Source: an uncultured Oscillospiraceae bacterium (GTDB lineage: Bacteria; Bacillota; Clostridia; Oscillospirales; Acutalibacteraceae). From it: a stretch of DNA of 19,399 bases. Position 1 is the stretch's first letter. Every line of letters begins with the position of its first letter. The stretch spans positions 1 to 19,399 of the forward strand of contig CAJUSM010000058.1 in NCBI GenBank assembly GCA_910588935.1, given 5' to 3'. The position numbers were made by a program, and so were the translations under genes. This document shows positions 1 to 6,369 of this stretch, in pieces. The notes beneath the pieces are model-generated. The model had not been told where the DNA came from, searched no databases, and saw nothing but the letters and a program-made list of their open reading frames with translations.

Positions 1-94
1 AAAACTACAAAATTTCTTCGGCCTTTTCTTACAATTTCATATTGGCGTTGACAAGTGTTAAGAGGTTCACATTCTGTATAATTGCATAAAACAG

Positions 95-211
95 ATGATG
101 TATAAAAACATCAAGCTTTTTATTGATGCTTTATATAATTTTATTGGCGTTATCCATGCCCCAGTTACTGAAGGATATGAAGAAATGTTACAAGAACGCT
201 TAAAGTATTAA
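95..211 (+). CDS. Small AT-rich ORF, 38 codons, unrecognised, possibly a gene remnant
   Basis: An ATG-ATG start leads into a 38-codon frame ending in TAA, inside a stretch clearly more AT-rich than the rest of the window. The peptide is rich in aromatic and hydrophobic residues at its N-terminal half (LFIDALYNFIGVIHAP) and ends in a charged helix-like tail (EEMLQERLKY). I see no convincing ribosome binding site before the ATG. The frame is open only back to a TAA at 59-61, so it cannot be the simple end of a longer gene in this frame. It may be the leftover of a larger gene or chance. I do not recognise the family. Confidence 0.2.
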   Translation: MMYKNIKLFIDALYNFIGVIHAPVTEGYEEMLQERLKY

Positions 212-276
212 CTTTCAGAAAAGGAAAAAACAGCATAGGCTCTAAGACTATACCATAATTTGATACAGAGTTTTCC

Positions 277-310
277 TCGTCCCCTTCACTTCCTTATGTG
301 AAGGGGACGA
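277..310. repeat. Perfect 13-bp inverted repeat hairpin
   Basis: TCGTCCCCTTCAC (277-289) is followed by an 8-nt loop and then its exact complement GTGAAGGGGACGA (298-310). Neither strand has a U-run after the stem, so it is not a typical intrinsic terminator, although it could stop transcription entering from the left. A partial copy of the right arm (GAGGGGACAG) occurs about 20 nt downstream. Nothing else is seen between 212 and 392. Confidence 0.6.
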
Positions 311-392
311 ACCCATCTCTTTTATGCTGGAGGGGACAGTGAAATTAATAAGGGGAATACAGATGGAAACGATATAGAGGCAGAAAAAAATC

Positions 393-421
393 TTGACAAA
401 TGCAAACGCATGTTCTAAAAT
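393..421 (+). promoter_or_regulatory. Sigma-A promoter with LexA-like SOS box in the spacer
   Basis: TTGACA (393-398), a 17-nt spacer and TAAAAT (416-421) form a near-consensus promoter upstream of the translesion polymerase gene. The spacer contains CAAAC-GCAT-GTTCT (403-416). This matches the Gram-positive LexA box CGAAC-N4-GTTCG at 8 of 10 defined bases and has the usual purine/pyrimidine centre. A repressor bound there would cover the RNA polymerase site. The site is read directly; control by LexA is inferred from the box and from the damage-repair genes that follow. Confidence 0.65.
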
Positions 422-457
422 AGAGGTAGTGTTTGAAAGGGCAGAAGGTTAGATAAT

Positions 458-1651
458 ATGGAGAACACGATACTGCATGTGGATATGAATAATTTTTATG
501 CCTCTGTAGAAACCCTCTATGCCCCAGAATATCAAAATGTTCCCATGGCTGTAGCTGGCGATAAGGAGAGCCGACATGGTATTATTTTGGCGAAGAACAT
601 GTTAGCCAAAGCAAAGGGGGTAAAAACTGCCGAACCCATTTGGCAGGCTATGCAGAAATGTCCCGGGCTTCGCCTGCTGCCCCCACATCATGAACGGTAC
701 GAAAAGTTTTCCCGGCTAGCCAGCAGATTGTATTGCGAATATACAGATTTGGTTGAGGCCTTTAGTTTAGATGAATGTTGGCTGGATGTCTCTGGCAGCT
801 GTCAGCTGTTCGGCACAGGCAAGGAAATTGCGGAGGATATCCGCAAGAGAGTAAAGCAGGAGTTAGGCCTTACGGTTTCCATTGGTGTTTCCTTCAATAA
901 GGTTTTTGCCAAACTTGGCAGCGATTATAAAAAACCTGATGCTGTCACCGAATTTGGCAGGCGTGAAATGGAAACAATCATATGGAAAATGCCATGCTCA
1001 AACCTTCTTTTTGTTGGCCCAAGAACGGAGATGACATTAAAGAAGTATGGTATTCATACCATTGGTGACATTGCGGCAATGGATTTGGTGGCAATGCGCA
1101 ATATACTTGGTCGGACAGGGGAGACGCTCTGGGTTTATGCCAACGGCTTGGACGATACCCCGGTTCGGGCTGCAGGCGAGACGGAAGCTCCCAAAAGTGT
1201 GGGGGCAAGCACTACATTGCCCCGAGATATCAGTACCGATTCTCAGGTACGGGAAACACTGTTTCGCCTCTCTGAAACCGTTGCCCACCGGCTGAGGGGC
1301 TGTGGCATGAAGGCCCAGGAGGTACAGATTACTGTGCGAGCTGGCGATTTTCAAGAATTTCAGCGCCAAAAACGGCTGGCTGCTCCGGTGTGCGACTCCC
1401 AGTCGATCTACAAAGAAGCGGTAGAGCTATATCGGCAATCTGACCGGAAATGGGCTGTGCGCTTGCTTGGTGTTCGGGCTGGCCGGCTAACGTCGGCAAC
1501 AGAAGCCCAGACCAGCTTTTTTGAAGCAGCCGATGGATTGGACCGCTTGGAAAAACTGGAGCGCGCTGTAGATATGATTAGGGATAAATTTGGCGCGGAA
1601 AGTCTGAGCCGGGCTTTTGTTATGAATAAGCCTGGTAAGCAAGAAGGCTGA
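458..1651 (+). CDS. dinB: Y-family DNA polymerase (DinB/Pol IV-like translesion polymerase)
   Basis: This 397-residue protein matches a full-length Y-family polymerase, which copies past damaged template bases. The first metal-binding motif is at the N-terminus (VDMNNFYASVE, D9, with Y14 in the steric-gate position). The catalytic pair D105-E106 lies in SLDECWLD, the clostridial variant of SIDEAFLD. The palm/fingers block SIGVSFNKVFAKLGSDYKKPD covers 141-161. HhH-like thumb sequence follows near 190-230, and a little-finger domain fills the last 120 residues. No clear clamp-binding QLxLF motif is seen at the C-terminus. AGAAGG (443-448) lies 9 nt before the chosen ATG. The gene heads an operon with a radical-SAM repair gene 37 nt downstream, under a LexA-like box. 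Family assignment is firm. Whether it is the main DinB or an SOS-accessory paralogue cannot be told. Confidence 0.93.
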   Translation: MENTILHVDMNNFYASVETLYAPEYQNVPMAVAGDKESRHGIILAKNMLAKAKGVKTAEPIWQAMQKCPGLRLLPPHHERYEKFSRLASRLYCEYTDLVEAFSLDECWLDVSGSCQLFGTGKEIAEDIRKRVKQELGLTVSIGVSFNKVFAKLGSDYKKPDAVTEFGRREMETIIWKMPCSNLLFVGPRTEMTLKKYGIHTIGDIAAMDLVAMRNILGRTGETLWVYANGLDDTPVRAAGETEAPKSVGASTTLPRDISTDSQVRETLFRLSETVAHRLRGCGMKAQEVQITVRAGDFQEFQRQKRLAAPVCDSQSIYKEAVELYRQSDRKWAVRLLGVRAGRLTSATEAQTSFFEAADGLDRLEKLERAVDMIRDKFGAESLSRAFVMNKPGKQEG

Positions 1652-1688
1652 CGAAGATTTTTTGCACCGGGAAAAAGGAGCCAATACT

Positions 1689-2999
1689 ATGGATATCTTT
1701 GAAAAACTAGAAATATTAACAGATGCGGCAAAATACGATGTGGCATGCACCTCCAGCGGCGTAGACCGGCCAGCCCAAAAAGGCAAGCTTGGCAATGCTG
1801 TTAAGGGGGGCATATGCCATAGTTTTGCAGCGGATGGCAGGTGTATCTCTCTGCTCAAGGTGCTGATGAGCAATGACTGTGCTTTCGACTGTACCTATTG
1901 CGTTAACCGCCGCACAACACAGTGCCCCCGGGCTAGCTTTACGCCAGATGAACTCTGTAAGCTGACGATGGAGTTTTACCGTCGCAATTATATTGAAGGG
2001 CTCTTCCTTTCCTCTGCAGTGGTGAAAAGTCCCGATTACACTTGCGAACTAATGCTCGATACTATAAAAAAGTTGCGGGAACAATAAGGTTTTTGGGGTT
2101 ATGTGCACATTAAGGCAATTCCTGGCGCGGACCCTCGCCTAACGAACGAGCTGGGGCTTTATGCAGACAGGATGAGCGTTAATATTGAGCTGCCTTCTCA
2201 GGTCAGTCTGCAAAAGCTTGCTCCCCAGAAAAGCAAAGAAAAAATATTAGGCCCAATGAGCCTAATTCGAGATGGTATTGACCGAAACTCAAAGGAGATT
2301 GTAAAGTATAAAGCTGCTCCCCGGTTTGTTCCCGCCGGCCAGTCTACCCAAATGATCATTGGGGCTACCCCAGAAAGTGACTGGCAAATTTTGTCGCTTA
2401 CAGAAGGGCTGTACCAAAAATACAGGCTGAAAAGGGTGTTTTTCTCGGCTTACATGCCTGTGGTGGAGGATAGGGCCTTGCCAGCCTTAACAACACCGCC
2501 GCCCCTTCTTCGAGAGCACCGGCTTTATCAAGCAGACTGGCTGCTTCGCTTCTATGGCTTTTCTGCCAGAGAGCTGCTGGACGAAGCCCACCCAGACTTT
2601 AACCCACTGCTGGATCCAAAATGCAATTGGGCGGTAAACCACTTGGAGCAGTTTCCTGTAGAGGTAAACCGTGCCCCTTATGAATTGCTGCTGCGGGTAC
2701 CTGGCATTGGGGTAAAAAGTGCAAAACGCATTCGGGCGGCCAGACGGCAGGGACGGCTAGATTTTGATGCACTAAAAAAGCTGGGAGTGGTGCTGAAGCG
2801 GGCTAAGTTTTTTATTGTCTGCGGGGGAAAGAGTATTTCTCCTTTGCCAATGGACAACCCTGGGGTAATTGCCGGGGCAGTTAGTGAACGAAGCGAGCAC
2901 AGCCGGCTGGGTACCCTTGGCTTAGGAAATTTTCAGCAGCTTTCTTTGTTTGGACCCACAAAGGAGGATAACGTAAAATGCCTTACCGGACAGATATAG
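1689..2999 (+). pseudogene. Putative DNA repair radical-SAM protein with HhH domain, interrupted by in-frame TAA
   Basis: The frame encodes about 436 residues of the family described as putative DNA modification/repair radical SAM proteins (TIGR03916 type). Residues 1-132 carry the cluster motif CAFDCTYC (C64, C68, C71), which would bind a 4Fe-4S cluster and SAM. Codon 133 is TAA (2085-2087). The same frame then continues without another lesion through GYVHIKAIPGADP and DRMSVNIELP to a helix-hairpin-helix motif (LRVPGIGVKSAKRI) near the end. AAAGGAG (1674-1680) 8 nt upstream fixes ATG 1689 rather than TTG 1662. A GTG at 2103 could restart translation but has only a weak GGGG in front. The gene overlaps the next one by 22 nt. 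It is either a recent nonsense mutant, a sequence error, or an unusual read-through case; a split two-chain protein is less likely. Confidence 0.85.
2085..2087 (+). other. In-frame TAA inside the radical-SAM gene
   Basis: The codons around it read Leu-Arg-Glu-Gln-stop-Gly-Phe-Trp-Gly-Tyr-Val-His. From memory of the family, an aromatic residue (usually Tyr) occupies this position, so a single change of TAT or TAC to TAA would explain it. It is neither TGA nor TAG, so selenocysteine and pyrrolysine are excluded. Confidence 0.8.
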
Positions 3000-3748
3000 T
3001 GTATCGATACGATGGAAGTTATCCCGGCTTTTTGTGTTGTGTGGCGGAATGCTTTCACGATAAGAGTCTGCCTCAGGGGATACAGCCCCTTGATGAGCCC
3101 CAGGCTACCTTATTTACCGTAAAGGTGGTAGATACCAATCAAGAGCTGGCAGGGCGGGTAGAGCGCTCAATCCGGGAAAAAATATCCCCACAGGCACTGG
3201 ATATGGTGCGCAGGGGGTTTTTAACCTGTATGGATCTGAAAGAGCTTCGGCTTACTCGCTTTATTCTGCTTGGCTATAAGCACGGGGCAGGGGTAGTAGA
3301 AATGAGGTTACAAGACGATGTCCATCTACTGAATAAAGCTTTGCTTTATCTGAAAAATGAAGCTCATTTTCATGTGGAGTTTATCCGCTTTGCCGACTAT
3401 GGAAACTTTTTGGCAGCAATGATTACACCGAATAACGTGGTGCTTCCTGTGATCGTCCCTCATTTCTGCCAACGGTTCAATCCGGAGAATTTCGTGATTT
3501 ACGACAAGACTCATGGTATGGGATTCCGTCATAGTGCCGGAAAATCCGCCACAGGTGAATTTTTCTTTGCGGATGCCCTAGAGCTGCCGCCTCCCAGCGA
3601 GGAGGAGGAAAAATACCGCCGGCTTTGGCAGCGGTTTTATGACACCATCCCTGTGCAAGGGAGAATCAACCCCAAGCTTCGCCGGGGACTAATGCCCAAA
3701 CGGTATTGGCCCAATATGACGGAATTTCAGCGAACAGGTTTTAACTAG
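2978..3748 (+). CDS. DUF4130-type probable DNA metabolism protein, partner of the radical-SAM repair protein
   Basis: This 256-residue protein matches the family annotated as probable DNA metabolism protein (TIGR03915/DUF4130). Members sit next to radical-SAM proteins of the preceding type and in some species are fused to a uracil-DNA glycosylase domain. Here it is the short form without the glycosylase. It opens with the family signature YRYDGSYPGFLCCVAE (residues 9-24) and has a conserved central block rich in H, R and F (VPHFCQRFNPENFVIYDKTH, about 159-178). The C-terminal block contains RINPKLRRGLMPKRYWPNMTEF. AAAGGAGG precedes the ATG closely, and the start lies inside the end of the radical-SAM frame, so translation is probably coupled. 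The molecular activity of the family is not established. A role in DNA lesion processing is inferred from its constant neighbour and from the polymerase at the head of this operon. Confidence 0.85.
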   Translation: MPYRTDIVYRYDGSYPGFLCCVAECFHDKSLPQGIQPLDEPQATLFTVKVVDTNQELAGRVERSIREKISPQALDMVRRGFLTCMDLKELRLTRFILLGYKHGAGVVEMRLQDDVHLLNKALLYLKNEAHFHVEFIRFADYGNFLAAMITPNNVVLPVIVPHFCQRFNPENFVIYDKTHGMGFRHSAGKSATGEFFFADALELPPPSEEEEKYRRLWQRFYDTIPVQGRINPKLRRGLMPKRYWPNMTEFQRTGFN

Positions 3749-3757
3749 AGGCTTTTT

Positions 3758-3791
3758 GGGCTCAGCCTTTTCCAGGGGCGAGCCCTTTTTT
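3758..3791 (+). terminator. Rho-independent terminator of the repair operon
   Basis: GGGCTC-A-GCC and GGC-GAGCCC form a 9-bp stem with one bulged A, followed directly by six T (3786-3791). It lies 9 nt after the stop codon of the DUF4130 gene and overlaps the last codons of the opposing AI-2E transporter gene. It works for the + strand only, because the other side has no U-run. Confidence 0.85.
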
Positions 3792-4928
3792 GTGCAGTCT
3801 GGCATGAACAGCATTGCGGAGCAGCCGGTAGCATACAGCAGTAACCGGCGTGCCAATCCAAATGCCTACAATACCCAGCACTCCGCCCCAGAAAAGGACA
3901 GCAAACAGGGTCCACAAGGGGGGGAGACCAATTGAAGATCCTACCACCCGGGGATAGATAAAATTGCCTTCTACTTGCTGGAGAATCACTAAAAAAATCA
4001 GGAAGATCAAGGCATCAATGGGATGGACAAGCAAAAGGATAAAAGCACCAATTCCGGCCCCTGCATAAGCTCCAAGAATGGGAATTAGTGCGCCAATGGC
4101 CACCACAGAGGAGATTAACAGGGCGTAATCCAGGCCTAGTAGGCTCATGCCCACATAGCACAGCACTCCCAGAATCACGCATTCTGTAAGTTGGCCTTTA
4201 ATAAAGGAGAAAAATACCATGTTGCTCATTCTAGCAACTCTACCGGTTATTTTGGCAGCCCTTTCAGGCAGAAAGGCGCGCATAGTGTTCTTTACGCTGC
4301 TAATCAGGCGCTCCTTGCCGAAAAGCATATAAATGGAGAAAATAAAGCCCATAATCACGGAAAAAATTGCGGAGGCAACATTTACCGTAACATTTAGCAG
4401 CGAGGTAAGAAAGTCGGTGGTAAACTTGGTGACATCGGTGAGCAGGGAACCTAGATTAAAGCTGGTGAGAAAGTCCTGCACAAAGGTAAGGTCATATTTC
4501 CTTGCCAGCTCGTCGGCCCAGGCAATGGTTTGGTTGACATACACAGGAACGTTCTGCTGAATGGTTACAGCTAAGCCACTGACAGATTCTACCAAGCTGG
4601 GAATGATAAAGAAGCAAATAAACGCCATAACCAGCAGTACAACCAAATAGGCAAGAACCACAGACAGCGGACGGCGCATTTTGATCCATACGGCCGAATT
4701 GGATTTGGCAAAGGGTTTAAAGGCAATATCTTCAAAAAAATGGACAAATACATTAAGCACATAGGCCAGCACCAGTCCACCCAGCGCTGGGGCCACTGCG
4801 TTGCCCAAAGTAAGTGCGCTGGCCCATACCTGATCAAAGTGCAGTACAGCCAGCACTGCGATTGCGGCACAGGCAATCAACAGGCATCCGCACCGTAGAA
4901 CTTGGCGTTCATTCTCTTTCATGCTCAT
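3762..4928 (-). CDS. AI-2E family transporter (membrane permease)
   Basis: The 388-residue protein is a typical AI-2E family (PF01594, TqsA/YdbI-like) integral membrane protein. It has hydrophobic segments near 13-30, 45-63, 87-109, 185-203, 238-263, 267-287, 293-318 and 338-370. A soluble helical region at 111-180 follows the third segment. The family signatures IPILGAYAG (282-290) and QQVEGNFIYPRVVG (317-330), followed by SIGLPPLWTL, are present. GAGG lies 8 nt before the ATG at 4928, which is better placed than for the second ATG at 4922. Members export varied small molecules or ions, and few are tied to autoinducer-2, so the substrate is unknown. The gene lies 69 nt after the zinc-ribbon membrane gene on the same strand with no promoter visible between them, so the two probably share a transcript. 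Confidence 0.9.
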   Translation of the reverse strand: MSMKENERQVLRCGCLLIACAAIAVLAVLHFDQVWASALTLGNAVAPALGGLVLAYVLNVFVHFFEDIAFKPFAKSNSAVWIKMRRPLSVVLAYLVVLLVMAFICFFIIPSLVESVSGLAVTIQQNVPVYVNQTIAWADELARKYDLTFVQDFLTSFNLGSLLTDVTKFTTDFLTSLLNVTVNVASAIFSVIMGFIFSIYMLFGKERLISSVKNTMRAFLPERAAKITGRVARMSNMVFFSFIKGQLTECVILGVLCYVGMSLLGLDYALLISSVVAIGALIPILGAYAGAGIGAFILLLVHPIDALIFLIFLVILQQVEGNFIYPRVVGSSIGLPPLWTLFAVLFWGGVLGIVGIWIGTPVTAVCYRLLRNAVHARLHKKGLAPGKG

Positions 4929-4997
4929 AAAGGATTCCTCATTTTCTCAGAGAAGCTGGAAATGTCTTCCCTCTTCCCGATCTTATCGAAGGTTCTG

Positions 4998-5390
4998 TTA
5001 GGTTTTTGTCTGAAACACTGCGTGGCATTTTTGGCAGGTCACTTCAATCTTTCCCCTGCCTTTAGGTGCGCGGAGCTGTTGGCGGCAGGAGGGGCAGCGG
5101 AAGTATTTATAGATCTTCCTCTGGGCAAACCGTTGCTTCTGAAAACGGAACCAATTGCTTACCGGCCCCCAGAATTTTTCAAATATGCCCAATTCCCGCT
5201 GCCGAGCTGGGATATTTCGGGAGAATGTACGGAATAGGGCGTATACATACAGCGCGTCTGCCAAAAAGGTAAGGGGCCAGAAAAGCAGGCTGCCTATTCC
5301 ATAGATGATTAAACCGGTTACAAGCAAGAAAAGATTCAGTTTATCGGTACCATAACGGCCATAAAGGAAATGTTGGAGCTTTTGAAACAT
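4998..5390 (-). CDS. Small two-TM membrane protein with C-terminal zinc ribbon
   Basis: This 130-residue protein has a short basic N-terminus (FLYGRYGTDKLN), two closely spaced hydrophobic segments at about 19-37 and 39-55, a basic amphipathic linker (60-95) and a C-terminal zinc ribbon. The ribbon cysteines are C99, C102, C119 and C122 (CPSC and CQKC). The layout matches a common clostridial family of uncharacterised zinc-ribbon membrane proteins. The ribbon would face the cytoplasm if the two segments form a hairpin. No enzymatic residues are evident. The ribosome binding site is weak (AAGG 10 nt upstream), but a good promoter lies about 36 nt upstream. It precedes the AI-2E transporter gene and may be co-transcribed with it. 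The function is unknown. Confidence 0.8.
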   Translation of the reverse strand: MFQKLQHFLYGRYGTDKLNLFLLVTGLIIYGIGSLLFWPLTFLADALYVYALFRTFSRNIPARQRELGIFEKFWGPVSNWFRFQKQRFAQRKIYKYFRCPSCRQQLRAPKGRGKIEVTCQKCHAVFQTKT

Positions 5391-5425
5391 GGGATCACAA
5401 CCTTATTCATGAATTCTTATTACAT

Positions 5426-5454
5426 AGTATAACCCCGGCGTCCATTTTTTTCAA
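5426..5454 (-). promoter_or_regulatory. Promoter for the zinc-ribbon/AI-2E transporter pair
   Basis: On the minus strand TTGAAA (5454-5449), a 17-nt spacer and TATACT (5431-5426) lie about 36 nt before the zinc-ribbon gene start. The spacing is ideal and both hexamers are near consensus. Confidence 0.6.
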
Positions 5455-5573
5455 CCGCCTGAACCCAGCTTTACGATTATTTTACAATTTCTGGGCCAGA
5501 AGCAGGCAGAACGTGGGAGGATGGTTTTAAAAATAGATGCTGCGATGATGCTTGCTTTTTTTTCAGTTTTGCT

Positions 5574-5628
5574 GTAAACTTTTCGTAAGAAATAGCCCGG
5601 CGCTTTTGTAAGAAAACCTAGCTATACT
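5574..5628 (+). promoter_or_regulatory. Response-regulator promoter region with phased GTAA half-sites
   Basis: GTAAA/GTAAG cores occur at 5574, 5585 and 5608. The last two sit in near-identical 12-mers, TTTCGTAAGAAA (5581-5592) and TTTTGTAAGAAA (5604-5615), 23 bp apart. The 11- and 23-bp phasing fits tandem binding by an OmpR-type regulator. A probable -10 TATACT (5623-5628) follows, and the matching -35 is poor, as expected of an activated promoter. Autoregulation by the downstream regulator is inferred. Confidence 0.5.
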
Positions 5629-5664
5629 GTAGTCTATTATATGCTGGCATAAGGAGGAATCACC

Positions 5665-6369
5665 ATGGAAACAGAAAGCAAGAATATTCTGGTGGTAGAT
5701 GACGACCGTGAAATTGTCCGTGCCATTGCCCTAAACCTGGAAAGCGAAGGCTATACAGTTTTTAAAGCCTACGATGGTCTTGAGGCGCTAGATCTGGTTA
5801 CTACCAAGAATATTCATCTCATCATCATTGATGTTATGATGCCCCGGCTGGATGGCCTTTCTGCCATTATGCGAATTCGAGAGGGCAAGAATCTCCCAAT
5901 TATCGTGCTCTCTGCCAAAAGCGAAAACAGCGACAAAGTTCTGGGCCTTTCTATGGGTGCCGATGACTATGTTACAAAACCCTTTAACCCAATGGAGCTA
6001 GCTGCCCGTGTGAAGTCTCAGCTGCGCCGGTACACTAGTTTGGGAGACATCAATTCTAGAGGAGAGAACACAATTGTCAATGGCCGCCTTCGCTTTAATT
6101 TGGACGAGCATGTTCTATATGCGGATAATGAGCCAGTTAAGCTTACCGCTACGGAGACAAAAATTGTAGAATTGTTAATGCGGAATCCAGGCCGCATTTT
6201 TCCAGCAGAGGAGATTTATAGCAAAATTTGGAACGAATCGGCATATTCAACGGAAAACACTGTAATGGTACACATTAGGCGCATTCGGGAAAAAATCGAG
6301 ATCAATCCCAGTGAGCCAGAGTATTTAAAGGTGGTGTGGGGGATTGGGTACAAGTTTGAAAAACACTAG
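5665..6369 (+). CDS. OmpR/VanR-family response regulator
   Basis: The 234-residue protein has an N-terminal receiver domain (about 6-120) and a C-terminal winged-helix DNA-binding domain (about 138-232). The acidic pocket D12-D14, the phospho-acceptor D56 (IIIDVMMP), the switch residue S83 (LSAKS) and K106 (VTKPF) are all in place. The DNA-binding domain shows the usual LTATETKIVELLMRNPGRIF and VWGIGYKF blocks. AAGGAGG stands 8 nt before the ATG. The gene overlaps the downstream kinase by 26 nt, so the two form a translationally linked two-component system. The sequence is VanR-like, but no vancomycin-resistance genes are near, so the stimulus and targets are unknown. The repeats before the promoter suggest that it controls its own synthesis. 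Confidence 0.92.
   Translation: METESKNILVVDDDREIVRAIALNLESEGYTVFKAYDGLEALDLVTTKNIHLIIIDVMMPRLDGLSAIMRIREGKNLPIIVLSAKSENSDKVLGLSMGADDYVTKPFNPMELAARVKSQLRRYTSLGDINSRGENTIVNGRLRFNLDEHVLYADNEPVKLTATETKIVELLMRNPGRIFPAEEIYSKIWNESAYSTENTVMVHIRRIREKIEINPSEPEYLKVVWGIGYKFEKH

Noticed and set aside
48..82. TTGACA and TATAAT at the left edge as a promoter
   Set aside because: The spacer is 23 nt, too long for a sigma-A promoter, and no convincing gene follows.
1662..1688. TTG at 1662 as start of the radical-SAM gene
   Set aside because: The AAAGGAG at 1674-1680 lies after it and is correctly placed for ATG 1689.
2085..2087. Selenocysteine or pyrrolysine recoding of the in-frame stop
   Set aside because: The codon is TAA, not TGA or TAG, and no family member is known to use a special residue there.
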